From assembly GCA_022827195.1 (NCBI GenBank), contig JAJDTL010000012.1, positions 1 through 62,977 on the forward strand: a stretch of 62,977 nt of DNA, given 5' to 3'. Below are positions 41,010-49,305 of this stretch, piece by piece. This DNA comes from Caldilineaceae bacterium. GTDB lineage: Bacteria > Chloroflexota > Anaerolineae > Caldilineales > Caldilineaceae. The notes below the pieces were generated by a model. That model had not been told where the DNA came from, did no database searches, and saw only the letters and a program-made list of their open reading frames with translations. The first letter of the stretch is position 1. Each line of letters begins with the position of its first letter. Both the position numbers and the translations under genes were made by a program.

Positions 41010-41975
41010 TCAGTAGAGGTGGCGGGCGAGGCCGGGCGCGAAGTTGCGGACCTGCTCGCGCAGGCGCAGGAGGGCGACATCCTTGGCCTTGGCTTCGAGC
41101 ATGACATCAAAGGGGCGGAGGCGCGCGGCAACGGCCTTCTGCAGCAGGTCGATGAACTCAAAGGGATGCAGGAAGTCGCTGTGCTGATTTGGCAGGGGCA
41201 TCTGCATGCGAGCCTCGCCGTTGCGGTAGAGCGTGCGGACCGCTGTTCGCGGGCTGCTGAAATGGATTTTGGGGCGCACGTGCTCCGGCCAGGTCGCGAG
41301 GGCTACTTTCAGGCCGTCGAGCAGCGGTATCGCCTCAGGATTGTGGCAACGGTGGTGGAGCGTATCGAGCACAACGGGGATGCCAGTGCGGCGGTGCGTC
41401 CAAATCACGTCGCTCAGGCTGTAGCGGCGGTCGCCGTTTTCGAGGACGAGTCGGCGCCGCACAGAATCGGGCAACAGATTGGCCGCGCGCGTAAAGCAGT
41501 CGAGCGCGGCGGGCACATCGGTGTGTCCTCCGCCGACGTGGATGACGACAACGCTGGCGTCGTCCAGCCCCATTCCGTCGAGCAACGCGGCAGCCGCCGC
41601 CAGTTCGCGGCAGGAACGGCCCACGATGACAGGGTCCGGATGGCTGAGCTGAACGAAGAAACCGGGATGCAGGGTCAGGCGGATGCGCTGCTCTCGCGCC
41701 ATGTCGCCGATGGCGGCCAGCTCGGTCGAACATTCGTCAAGTTGTGTGTGGAAGGCGGGCAGGTCGGGGTGCGTCAGATAGGGGGCAAGCTGTCCGGCCA
41801 TGCGATAGAAGCGGATCTGCCTGCTTTGCAAGTAGAGAAAGATGTCGCGCAGGTAGGCGAGGCTGACGCTCAGATGCGGCGCGTTCTGCCAGCGACGGCT
41901 GTCGTGCGAGCGCAGGCCGGCCGCGCCGAGCACCTTGACGGGAAATCCCAGACGGATACACGTCTGAAGCGACAT
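41010..41975 (-). CDS. uvsE: UV damage endonuclease
   Basis: UvsE (UVDE) nicks DNA 5' to UV photoproducts and other lesions in an alternative excision repair pathway. The 321-residue product is a TIM-barrel metalloenzyme with the family blocks IRLGFPVKVLGA, LYLQSRQIRFYRMAGQLAPYLTHPDL, RLTLHPGFFVQLSHPD, VVVIHVGGGHTD, RLVLENGDRRYSLSDVI, VVLDTLHHRCHNP and KIHFSSPRT, carrying the metal-binding H, E and D residues. Start ATG 41975 is chosen because upstream in-frame residues are arginine/proline-rich and unlike the family. The window thus holds both UvrC and UvsE repair routes. Confidence 0.92.
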   Translation of the reverse strand: MSLQTCIRLGFPVKVLGAAGLRSHDSRRWQNAPHLSVSLAYLRDIFLYLQSRQIRFYRMAGQLAPYLTHPDLPAFHTQLDECSTELAAIGDMAREQRIRLTLHPGFFVQLSHPDPVIVGRSCRELAAAAALLDGMGLDDASVVVIHVGGGHTDVPAALDCFTRAANLLPDSVRRRLVLENGDRRYSLSDVIWTHRRTGIPVVLDTLHHRCHNPEAIPLLDGLKVALATWPEHVRPKIHFSSPRTAVRTLYRNGEARMQMPLPNQHSDFLHPFEFIDLLQKAVAARLRPFDVMLEAKAKDVALLRLREQVRNFAPGLARHLY

Positions 41976-42559
41976 GGGGGACAGTCGTTCTATCGGTTGG
42001 ACAGCGTTCAAAACGCGTGCGCGCGGACGGAGCGCGAAGGCGTGCGCCGTCGCGCGGCAGGAACAGTTCGGCTCTTGATGGAGTCCATGGTGCGGTTGCT
42101 CGGGGGATTGAGGAGGCGTCAACGCCACGCCTCGCGCCGCTGACGCGCCAGAGTCCATGCCATCAGTTATGCTGACAGATTACCATAGCTGTCGGTTGCC
42201 CCCCAAAGATCCAGGCGGAATCCGGTTCACCAGAAACCTGCTACAGGCCCGTTGACTGTTCCTTATGTCGTTTTGACAGGAAAATCGGCTGTGATGTACT
42301 CTATATTTGCAGCCGACCGGTCAATCTTGCAATAGGACCGGATAGCCGCCGCAATCGGTACGACCGGGAAACCATGTGATTCCCGCGTACCGCCGCCTGA
42401 CTTTGCTGCGAGCTTCGATTGTCCCGTTCCAGAAGAGTTGAAGAGCCGGATCGATTCACACGCCAGCCGCGACATGAATTGTGCTGGCCGCCATTCAACT
42501 TACCATCCACCGACAGGGGCGCGAGAGCCCACGCGTGCAGGAGTTGAGGAGCCAAAGAC
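41976..42559. other. Non-coding region before the duplicated secreted protein gene
   Basis: This 584-nt region holds no convincing gene. It contains the promoter at 42273-42302 and, in the predicted transcript, a hairpin at 42357-42391: a 6-bp outer and a 5-bp inner stem around a 9-nt loop, with an internal bulge. The leader would be about 250 nt. I see no known riboswitch consensus. Confidence 0.5.
42273..42302 (+). promoter_or_regulatory. Strong sigma70-like promoter for the 42560 gene
   Basis: A perfect -35 box TTGACA (42273-42278) is followed after 18 nt by TACTCT (42297-42302). The expected transcription start is near 42309, giving a long structured leader before the ATG at 42560. Confidence 0.55.
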
Positions 42560-43984
42560 ATGCAGCGCATACCGCTTTGGACACTAAGGGTCGCGGCGAT
42601 CATTTTGCTGATCACGGCGCCCGGAGTTGCGTTGGCCCATGCGCCGGCAATCAGTTCCGAGCCGGCATTCGACTCACACGCCGACGGGATGTGGCTTGCG
42701 GGAGGCGCGGCGCTTTCGCCGGCCCGGTACGCCGGGTCGTTGCCCGCCGCGGCGACGCCCGCGACCATCCCGCCGGGCTGGAAAACTCTGGTGGACAAGT
42801 CACTGGGGTATTCTCTGTCGGTCCCGGCCGACTGGCTGGCAATCGACCTGCAAGGAACGGACCTGGAGCAGATGGCGGGCGTCTTGGGGGGCGAAGCCGC
42901 TTCACGGCCGTTGCGGGGCTACCTGGCTACGCCGGCAGGAGAAAATCTGGGCGTACTTGCGGTCGAACCGGACACACGTGAACTTTACGCCCGCCCGCCG
43001 TTTCCGACATTTCTGAATGTATCGGTAGCGCCCTTGGCAGACGATGTCAGCGATGAGGAATGGATTGCGCTTGTGGAGACATCGGTCGCGGCGTTGGGCA
43101 AGGTCCGGCTGAACAGTATCGAACTTGGAACTCTCAACGACCTGCCGGTGGTGAGGGCGACCGCTGTTTACGAAATGAGCAGCCAGCTCAATGTCCTGAA
43201 CGCACATCTTGACCTGACAGTTGTACGCGCCGGCGGAACGGCGTATACGCTGACGATTGCGACCCGGCTCAGCAACGTCATTGCCAAACAGAAGGTGATA
43301 GATCAGATCGTGGGCACCTTCCAGCCCTCGTTGCCCGCGCAAGCGCGCGACGGTTCCCAGGCGCAAACAGCGGCCGGCGAAGAGGCCGCGGCGGCGACGC
43401 AAACCGCGCTTTCGGCCATCCCGCGCTTCTGGAAGCCGCTCGTAGACCGTCGGCTGGGCTACTCGCTGGAGGTACCGTTCAACTGGCTGACCTTCGACCT
43501 GCAGTCCGGTGGCCTGGAGGGCCTGGCCGGCTTGTTGGGCGGCGAAGACGCGATGCAGCAGCTGCGCGACTACCTGGCCGCGCCCGCGGGCGAAAACCTT
43601 GGTCTGCTGGCTGTCGAACAGGATCCGGAGGCGATATACGAGCAGCCGGTCTTCCCGATGTTTCTGAACGTAACGGTGACACCTCTGGCGGAAAAGGTAG
43701 ATGACGAGGAATGGGTGGCGCTCGTTGAGGAGTCGATCGCGGCCCTGGGTCAGGCGCAGATTGAAAGCATTGCGCCTGGCACGCGCAACGGACTGCCGGT
43801 CGTCAGAGCAACCGGCAAGGTCGCGCTTGGCGGGCCAGTAAACGGACTGAACGCTCATCTTGACCTGACAGTTGTGCGTGCCGCCAGGAAGGTTTACACG
43901 CTGACGATTGCGACGCGGCCGAGTGCCGTCAGGGCCAAACACCTACTGATCGAACAGATCGCCGACTCATTCAGAACTGAGTAA
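42560..43984 (+). CDS. Exported protein made of two tandem PsbP/DUF1795-like repeats
   Basis: The 474-residue product starts with a signal peptide (RVAAIILLITAPGVALA, cleavage after ALA). It contains two copies of a roughly 190-residue unit. Unit 1 runs from about 72 (PPGWKTLVDKSLGYSLSVP) and unit 2 from about 285 (IPRFWKPLVDRRLGYSLEVP). Both keep the ATPAGENLGVLAVE or AAPAGENLGLLAVE block, FLNVSVAPL or FLNVTVTPL, DEEWIALVE or DEEWVALVE, and the shared end LNAHLDLTVVRA. The opening resembles PsbP-like/DUF1795 folds. The role is unknown. A Shine-Dalgarno GAGGAG lies about 9 nt before the ATG. Confidence 0.72.
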   Translation: MQRIPLWTLRVAAIILLITAPGVALAHAPAISSEPAFDSHADGMWLAGGAALSPARYAGSLPAAATPATIPPGWKTLVDKSLGYSLSVPADWLAIDLQGTDLEQMAGVLGGEAASRPLRGYLATPAGENLGVLAVEPDTRELYARPPFPTFLNVSVAPLADDVSDEEWIALVETSVAALGKVRLNSIELGTLNDLPVVRATAVYEMSSQLNVLNAHLDLTVVRAGGTAYTLTIATRLSNVIAKQKVIDQIVGTFQPSLPAQARDGSQAQTAAGEEAAAATQTALSAIPRFWKPLVDRRLGYSLEVPFNWLTFDLQSGGLEGLAGLLGGEDAMQQLRDYLAAPAGENLGLLAVEQDPEAIYEQPVFPMFLNVTVTPLAEKVDDEEWVALVEESIAALGQAQIESIAPGTRNGLPVVRATGKVALGGPVNGLNAHLDLTVVRAARKVYTLTIATRPSAVRAKHLLIEQIADSFRTE

Positions 43985-44084
43985 GAATGAGAATTGGACG
44001 GACGAAAGCCCATCATAGTTCTATTGAAAATTCGGTGAACTTACGCGGAAAAAGCCGTTCACTTTGTGCAGAGGAGACCCTAGC

Positions 44085-46397
44085 ATGAGACGGAGACGCT
44101 CCATCGCCTGGCTTTGCTACCGAGGTGCACTGTTCGCCATTGCCTTCGCGGTCGCCTTTGCCCAGATGGCTGCTGGGACGGCGATAACCGCGCAGGAAAG
44201 CGACGAAGCCGGCGGGAACGCAGACCGGGACGCGCTGATCGCGTTGTTCGAGGCGACCAGCGGCCAGGACTGGGTCAACAATCAGAATTGGCTGAGCGGC
44301 AAGCCACTCAGTGCATGGTACGGTGTCACGACCGACGAGAACGGACGGGTAACGCGGCTGAGCCTGCGGGGAAACCAGCTGAGCGGAGAGATTCCGGCGG
44401 AACTGGGCGCGCTTTCGATGTTGGAACGGCTGGTGATCGACGACAACCAGTTGAGCGGCGAGATTCCGGCGGAGCTGGGCAATCTCAGCAATTTACAGTG
44501 GCTTGACCTCGACAGGAACCTGTTGAGCGGGCCGATCCCTTCGGCGTTGGGCGGCCTTGCGTTGCTGGAACGGCTGGACCTCTCGGGGAACCAGCTGAGC
44601 GGGCCGATTCCAGCCGAAATTGGGAGCCTTTCAAAACTGCGCACGCTCTACTTCGATGAAAACCAGCTGAGTGGGCCAATTCCAGCCGAACTGGGCAACC
44701 TGGTCCAATTGCGCACGATGTTCATGGAAGAGAACCAGTTGAGCGGACCGGTCCCGCCCGAACTGGGCAATCTCGCGCGGCTGCGGGCGCTGTCGCTTGA
44801 GGAGAACGACTTGAGCGGGCCGATCCCGCCGGAGATCGGCGGCCTGACGCAATTGCGCTCGCTCAATCTGTCTGAAAGCGGCTTAAGCGGAGAGATCCCG
44901 GCGGCGTTGGGCAACCTTACCGAGTTGCGCTGGCTCTATCTGGACGAAAGCGACCTGAGCGGGAAGATCCCGCCGGCGTTGGGAAACCTTGCTCAGTTGC
45001 GCTCGCTGTTGCTGAGCAATAACAAGCTGAGCGGGGAGATCCCCGCGGCGCTGGGAAACCTCGTCCAGTTGCAGAACCTGCACTTGGCGGGTAACGAATT
45101 GAGCGGGGAGATTCCATCCGAACTCGGCAACATCACGCAGCTACGGGAGTGGCAGATAGGGGGCAATCAACTCACGGGCTGCATTCCGGCGAGCTGGCGC
45201 AGCGCCGCATCGATCGACGGCGACGGGGAGAGTCTTCCCTTCTGCGCTTCGCCGGCGCCTCTGGAGCCGGCCGAGCAGCCGGCATTTGGCTTGAGCGGCG
45301 ATCTGCTGTTCGCCCTGTACCAGGTTGCCCTGCGCAGTTTCAGGCACCAGGCCCTGCAGGACCTTGACCGGCCCGCGCTCACCTCGCTCTACAATGCAAT
45401 GGGCGGCGAAAGCTGGGTAAACGATGACAACTGGCTGAGCGACAGGCCCCTGGGGACATGGTACGGCGTCACGACCGATATTCACGGGCGCGTTGTGCAG
45501 CTGGACCTGCGCGGGAACCAGCTGAGCGGTTCGATTCCGACGTCGATCGGACAGCTCACAAATCTGGACAGGCTGGTGATAGACGACAACCAGATCACCG
45601 GCTCGATTCCGCCGGACATCGGCTACCTTACCCACCTGCGAACACTGGACCTGGACACAAACCAGCTGACCGGTTCGATCCCGCCGGAGCTGGGCTTTCT
45701 GATAGAGCTGGAACGGCTGGACCTTTCGGGAAATCAGCTGAGCGGGCCGATTCCGGCCCAGCTGGGCAATCTGACCGAGTTGCGCACCCTCTTTCTGGAT
45801 GGGAACCGGCTTAGCGGTTCGATCCCACCTGAACTGGGTAACCTGACCGAGCTGCGCACGCTCTACCTGGAAGAGAACCGGCTCAGCGGTTCGATCCCAC
45901 CTGAACTGGGCAACCTCGTCCAGGTGAGCCTGCTTTCGTTGGAGGAGAACAACTTGAGCGGTCTGATTCCAGCGGAGCTGGGTAAACTGGCCGAGGTACG
46001 CACGCTGATGCTTGATGAGAACGAGCTGAGCGGGCCAATCCCGGCGGAACTTGGCGATCTGGCGCAAGTGCAGGTGCTCTACCTGGATGAAAACATGCTA
46101 AGCGGTCCGATCCCGGCGGAGTTGGGCAATCTGACGCAGTTGAGCACGCTGTTTCTGCAAGAGAATGAACTCAGCGGGAAGATTCCGGCAGAGCTGGGCA
46201 ACCTGGCCAACCTGAAATGGCTGTATCTGCACGACAACGAGTTGAGCGGCGAGATCCCGGCGGGGCTGGGCGACCTCGCCCAACTGCAGGGCATCAGCCT
46301 GAAAGGGAACCTGCTGAGCGGCTGCCTGCCGGTGGCCTGGAGCAGGGTTGCCCACAATGATCTTGGCGAGGTTGGTCTGCCCTTTTGCGCCGAATAG
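44085..46397 (+). CDS. Secreted leucine-rich-repeat protein, whole ectodomain duplicated (12 + 12 repeats)
   Basis: The 770-residue product has an N-terminal signal segment and two complete plant-type LRR units. Each has a cap (DRDALIALFEATSGQDWVNN and DRPALTSLYNAMGGESWVND, both leading to LS..PL..WYGVTTD), twelve 24-residue repeats (core L.L..N.LSG.IP..LGNL) and a C-cap ending GCIPASW...LPFC or GCLPVAW...LPFC. These LRRs are extracellular and usually bind proteins. GAGGAG lies 8 nt before the ATG. A strong hairpin terminator follows at 46435. The repeated DNA makes slippage or recombination likely. Confidence 0.88.
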   Translation: MRRRRSIAWLCYRGALFAIAFAVAFAQMAAGTAITAQESDEAGGNADRDALIALFEATSGQDWVNNQNWLSGKPLSAWYGVTTDENGRVTRLSLRGNQLSGEIPAELGALSMLERLVIDDNQLSGEIPAELGNLSNLQWLDLDRNLLSGPIPSALGGLALLERLDLSGNQLSGPIPAEIGSLSKLRTLYFDENQLSGPIPAELGNLVQLRTMFMEENQLSGPVPPELGNLARLRALSLEENDLSGPIPPEIGGLTQLRSLNLSESGLSGEIPAALGNLTELRWLYLDESDLSGKIPPALGNLAQLRSLLLSNNKLSGEIPAALGNLVQLQNLHLAGNELSGEIPSELGNITQLREWQIGGNQLTGCIPASWRSAASIDGDGESLPFCASPAPLEPAEQPAFGLSGDLLFALYQVALRSFRHQALQDLDRPALTSLYNAMGGESWVNDDNWLSDRPLGTWYGVTTDIHGRVVQLDLRGNQLSGSIPTSIGQLTNLDRLVIDDNQITGSIPPDIGYLTHLRTLDLDTNQLTGSIPPELGFLIELERLDLSGNQLSGPIPAQLGNLTELRTLFLDGNRLSGSIPPELGNLTELRTLYLEENRLSGSIPPELGNLVQVSLLSLEENNLSGLIPAELGKLAEVRTLMLDENELSGPIPAELGDLAQVQVLYLDENMLSGPIPAELGNLTQLSTLFLQENELSGKIPAELGNLANLKWLYLHDNELSGEIPAGLGDLAQLQGISLKGNLLSGCLPVAWSRVAHNDLGEVGLPFCAE

Positions 46398-46434
46398 GGG
46401 GCTTTCGGACGGGAGCGGATTCCGTAACAGAAGG

Positions 46435-46475
46435 GAGGCGGGCGGCGTCAACATTGCCGCCCGCCTCTTTTCTTT
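46435..46475 (+). terminator. Rho-independent terminator after the LRR gene
   Basis: A perfect 12-bp GC-rich stem (46435-46446 with 46456-46467) with a 9-nt loop is followed by TTTTCTTT. It terminates the LRR gene and, being palindromic, may also stop the convergent DedA operon. Confidence 0.85.
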
Positions 46476-46491
46476 GCGCGATGTGCGGAGC

Positions 46492-47259
46492 TCAGACTTC
46501 GGTTGGCTCGCGTCCGGTTTGCGGCACCGACGAACGCAGGGAAGCGCCGTTGGCGGAGTGGTTGCCATTGGCGAAGGCGCCGCCATTGGTGTAAAGGGGC
46601 GGGGCTGGCGTGATGATGGGCGCAGGTACAGGCTTGGAGGGGGTCTGCCGGAATCGGCCCGATTTGAGGCGGCGAGCCGCGACCAGCACGAGGGCCAGCA
46701 ACGCGAGGGCTCCGACCAAAGGCAGATAATGGAGGCCCAGCTCGACCTTGCGCACGACTTCGCTCGCCTGATAACCAATGAAAACGAGCACAACCACCCA
46801 GATCAGTTCGCCGAGAAAGACAATCGGGAACCAGCGGCGGAACGGCACGCGCGCCAGACCGGCGGCGATGAGCGTGGGGGTGGCGAGCACGGCGACGAAC
46901 TTGGCGAAGAAGAGAAGCTTGGGCGCGTGCAGCTGCATTTCGGTCTGCAGCTGCTCCACGTGATGGCGGCGCAGACCGAGCCAGCGTCCGTAGCGCAGGA
47001 TGCGCTTCTCGGCGTGCATGTAGCCGAGCATGTACCAGAACGTGTCGGCGATGGCGCTGCCGACGAGGGCGCAGAGCATGACCAGGGGCAGGCGCATATA
47101 TCCGAGCGAGGCGGCTACGGCTGCCAGAAGCGTGACAATCGGCCCTTCGATGATGACGAGGAGGACAAGCAAAGGATAGCTCCAGAAGCCCCACTCCTGG
47201 AGGCCCTGGCTGCGCAGAAAGTCCACTATCGTAACGAGCAGGTCGGCAATTGCGTTCAT
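46492..47259 (-). CDS. DedA-family membrane protein
   Basis: The 255-residue product has the DedA/SNARE-associated (VTT) fold. It has hydrophobic reentrant segments around IEGPIVTLLAAVAASLGYM, the GSAIADTFWYMLGY block, and the second conserved F-A-K segment LLFFAKFVAVLATPTLIAAGLARV. DedA proteins act in lipid or undecaprenyl-phosphate scrambling and recycling and in membrane homeostasis. A Pro/Asn-rich tail (SKPVPAPIITPAPP) is added after the domain. The ATG abuts the TAG of the DUF2071 gene, so the two are translationally coupled. Confidence 0.88.
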   Translation of the reverse strand: MNAIADLLVTIVDFLRSQGLQEWGFWSYPLLVLLVIIEGPIVTLLAAVAASLGYMRLPLVMLCALVGSAIADTFWYMLGYMHAEKRILRYGRWLGLRRHHVEQLQTEMQLHAPKLLFFAKFVAVLATPTLIAAGLARVPFRRWFPIVFLGELIWVVVLVFIGYQASEVVRKVELGLHYLPLVGALALLALVLVAARRLKSGRFRQTPSKPVPAPIITPAPPLYTNGGAFANGNHSANGASLRSSVPQTGREPTEV

Positions 47260-48090
47260 CTATTCGACGGTAGTCCTGTTTTCATCGGCCTCTGCGATCC
47301 ACCAGGTCAGCACGTCTAGCTGCCGGACAAAGTGGAGCAGAGGCGCGGTGTCGGGCAGCAGAATGCGATGCGCCTGGGCAACCCAATTGCGCTCGAACGC
47401 GGCCGCCGCGGGCTGGAGCGGCCAGGGCGTATGGTGGATCTCAGCGCGATAGGTGTGCCCTTGCCCGTCGACACTGTACAGGCAGTAGCGCTCGACCAGC
47501 CATTGGTCGAGCGAGCCCGGGGTCGCGTGATAGACCGGGCCTGTCGGGCGATAGACGGCTCGAAAGTCGGCGTCCGGCGCGCCCGCATGGCTGCGGCTGC
47601 TGCGAAAGCGAATGCCCTCATCATCAAGGCGGCAATTCATCTGCGCCCGAAAATAGGGCAGATGATAAATCCTGCGGGCGAATGCGACGGCAAGGGGGTT
47701 GCCCGCGTCGAGACTGAAGAAAAATACCCCGGGCCGTGGATCTTCAGCGCTACTGCTCTTTACGTAGGTACGGACATTTAGTTCCGGGAAAGAGGAAAGC
47801 CTGGGCAGTTCCGGCAAAAAGCGGGGGCGAACGCCGCACATGCGGAAGGGAACGACCGAGACCCAGGCGTCTCCGGCGTAGGTGTCGAGCGTCAGGGACG
47901 GCGGCAGCAATTCGACGATGTCGGCGGCTGGGATGGGCCAGTGGGCGAAGAGCAGGTCCTGCCAGGATTGAAAGAACAGCCACGGACCACCGGGGAGAGG
48001 CCAGGGGCGATGGTCCTGGCGGGCAAGGATTTCGGCGGGGTCGGCGAAACTGCCGCGCGGCCACAGCGAGGCAGGCGAGAGCTTATTCAT
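47260..48090 (-). CDS. DUF2071 (YqjF-like) protein
   Basis: The product (276 residues from ATG 48090) contains the DUF2071 core: WPLPGGPWLFFQSWQDLLFAHWPIP, LLPPSLTLDTYAGDAWVSVVPFRM, LPRLSSFPELNVRTYV, and VFFFSLDAGNPLAVAFARRIYHLPYF. DUF2071 has an acetoacetate-decarboxylase-like beta barrel; no activity is established. The open frame reaches 48246, but the family begins around the ATG at 48090. It is translationally coupled to DedA (stop and start adjacent). Confidence 0.87.
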   Translation of the reverse strand: MNKLSPASLWPRGSFADPAEILARQDHRPWPLPGGPWLFFQSWQDLLFAHWPIPAADIVELLPPSLTLDTYAGDAWVSVVPFRMCGVRPRFLPELPRLSSFPELNVRTYVKSSSAEDPRPGVFFFSLDAGNPLAVAFARRIYHLPYFRAQMNCRLDDEGIRFRSSRSHAGAPDADFRAVYRPTGPVYHATPGSLDQWLVERYCLYSVDGQGHTYRAEIHHTPWPLQPAAAAFERNWVAQAHRILLPDTAPLLHFVRQLDVLTWWIAEADENRTTVE

Positions 48091-48148
48091 TGGGTTTTTC
48101 CCAGGGGACATCAATTCGATGGAGGCAAAGCAGCCCGATGCGCCCGGC

Positions 48149-49282
48149 CTAGTCGGCCGGAGTCGGGCCTTGCGCAACAGGTGCGGGGCCGGCGTCCCGC
48201 GGCGGCTGCGAACGGATGACGCGCAACCGGTAGTTGATAAAGACATCGGCGCCCAGCACGAAGAAGAGAATCGACCCTTGGAGAACGCCGGAGACCGCGG
48301 CCGGCAGCCCCATCGTGATCTGAAGCTGATCGCCGCCGGTGCTGAGTCCGGCCAGTAGGATGCTGACCACCAGAATCGCCCATGGGTTCAATTTCGCCAG
48401 CCAGGCGACAATAATCGCGGTGAAACCGTCGCCGACCGCGATCCCGTTTTGGAGGCGGTGGGCGACGCCGGCGACCTGGCTGAATCCGGCGAGCCCGGCC
48501 ACGCCGCCGCTGATGCACATTACCAGCAGAATATTGCGGGCGATATTCATGCCGGCGTAGCGGGCGGCCACCGGGTTCTTGCCGATCACTTTGATCTCCA
48601 GCCCCCACTTGGTGCGGTCCAGGACGAGCCAGATCAGGAAGGCGACGATGATTGCGATGATGAGACCGTAGTGAACGCGGCCGAGGTCGATGGGAAGACG
48701 GGGCAGCCAGGCATGTTGCGGGAACTGGGCACTGCCGGGGAAGCCGAACCCTTCAGGGTCCTTCCAGGAGCCAGTGTAAAGGTACTGCATCCACAAGAGC
48801 GCGACGTAGTTGAACATCAGCGTCGTGATGATCTCGTTGACCCGCAACGCCGTCTTCAGAAACGCGGGGATAAGCCCCCAGATGGCGCCGGCGGCGAAGG
48901 CCGCGATGATCATGAGCGGCAGGAAGGCCCACTGGGGCAGTCCGCCGGTGAGTTCCGGCAGAAAGAGGGCGACCCAGGTCGCGGCAATGACGCCCCAGAC
49001 AAACTGACCTTCGGCGCCGATGTTCCAGAACAACATGCGAAAGGCGATTCCGACCGACAGCCCGGTCAGCATAAGCGGAATCGCTCGCAGTATCGTTTCG
49101 CTGATGTGGTAGCGCTGGCCGAAGGCGCCGGCGGCCATCGCGGCATAGGTCTCGAATGGATTGGCGCCGAATACCCACAGCAAAATGCCGCTGAAGATCA
49201 GCGCCAAAACGAGCGCGATCAGCGGGAAAGTAAACTCACTGTGACGGGGACGGTCTAACCGTCGTTCAAGAACAAGTTGCAT
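48149..49282 (-). CDS. ABC transporter permease (YufP/BmpA-type nucleoside or sugar system), without partners
   Basis: The 377-residue product has about 10 transmembrane helices and the family blocks NPFETYAAMAAGAFG, IPLMLTGLSVGIAFRMLFWNIGAEGQFVWG, LRVNEIITTLMFNYVALL, YAGMNIARNILLVMCISGGVAGLAGFSQVAG and GFTAIIVAWLAKLNPWAI. These are permeases of nucleoside/simple-sugar importers with a BmpA-type lipoprotein. The companion ATPase, second permease and binding protein are all absent from its flanks. It lies 23 nt downstream of a GT39-like gene on the same strand. No Shine-Dalgarno is evident. Confidence 0.87.
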   Translation of the reverse strand: MQLVLERRLDRPRHSEFTFPLIALVLALIFSGILLWVFGANPFETYAAMAAGAFGQRYHISETILRAIPLMLTGLSVGIAFRMLFWNIGAEGQFVWGVIAATWVALFLPELTGGLPQWAFLPLMIIAAFAAGAIWGLIPAFLKTALRVNEIITTLMFNYVALLWMQYLYTGSWKDPEGFGFPGSAQFPQHAWLPRLPIDLGRVHYGLIIAIIVAFLIWLVLDRTKWGLEIKVIGKNPVAARYAGMNIARNILLVMCISGGVAGLAGFSQVAGVAHRLQNGIAVGDGFTAIIVAWLAKLNPWAILVVSILLAGLSTGGDQLQITMGLPAAVSGVLQGSILFFVLGADVFINYRLRVIRSQPPRDAGPAPVAQGPTPAD

Positions 49283-49305
49283 ATCGGTGATTCTTCATAC
49301 CACTA

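Noticed and set aside
44400..46350. A tandem DNA repeat or satellite array
   Set aside because: The periodicity is 72 nt and stays in frame; it is explained by coding LRRs.
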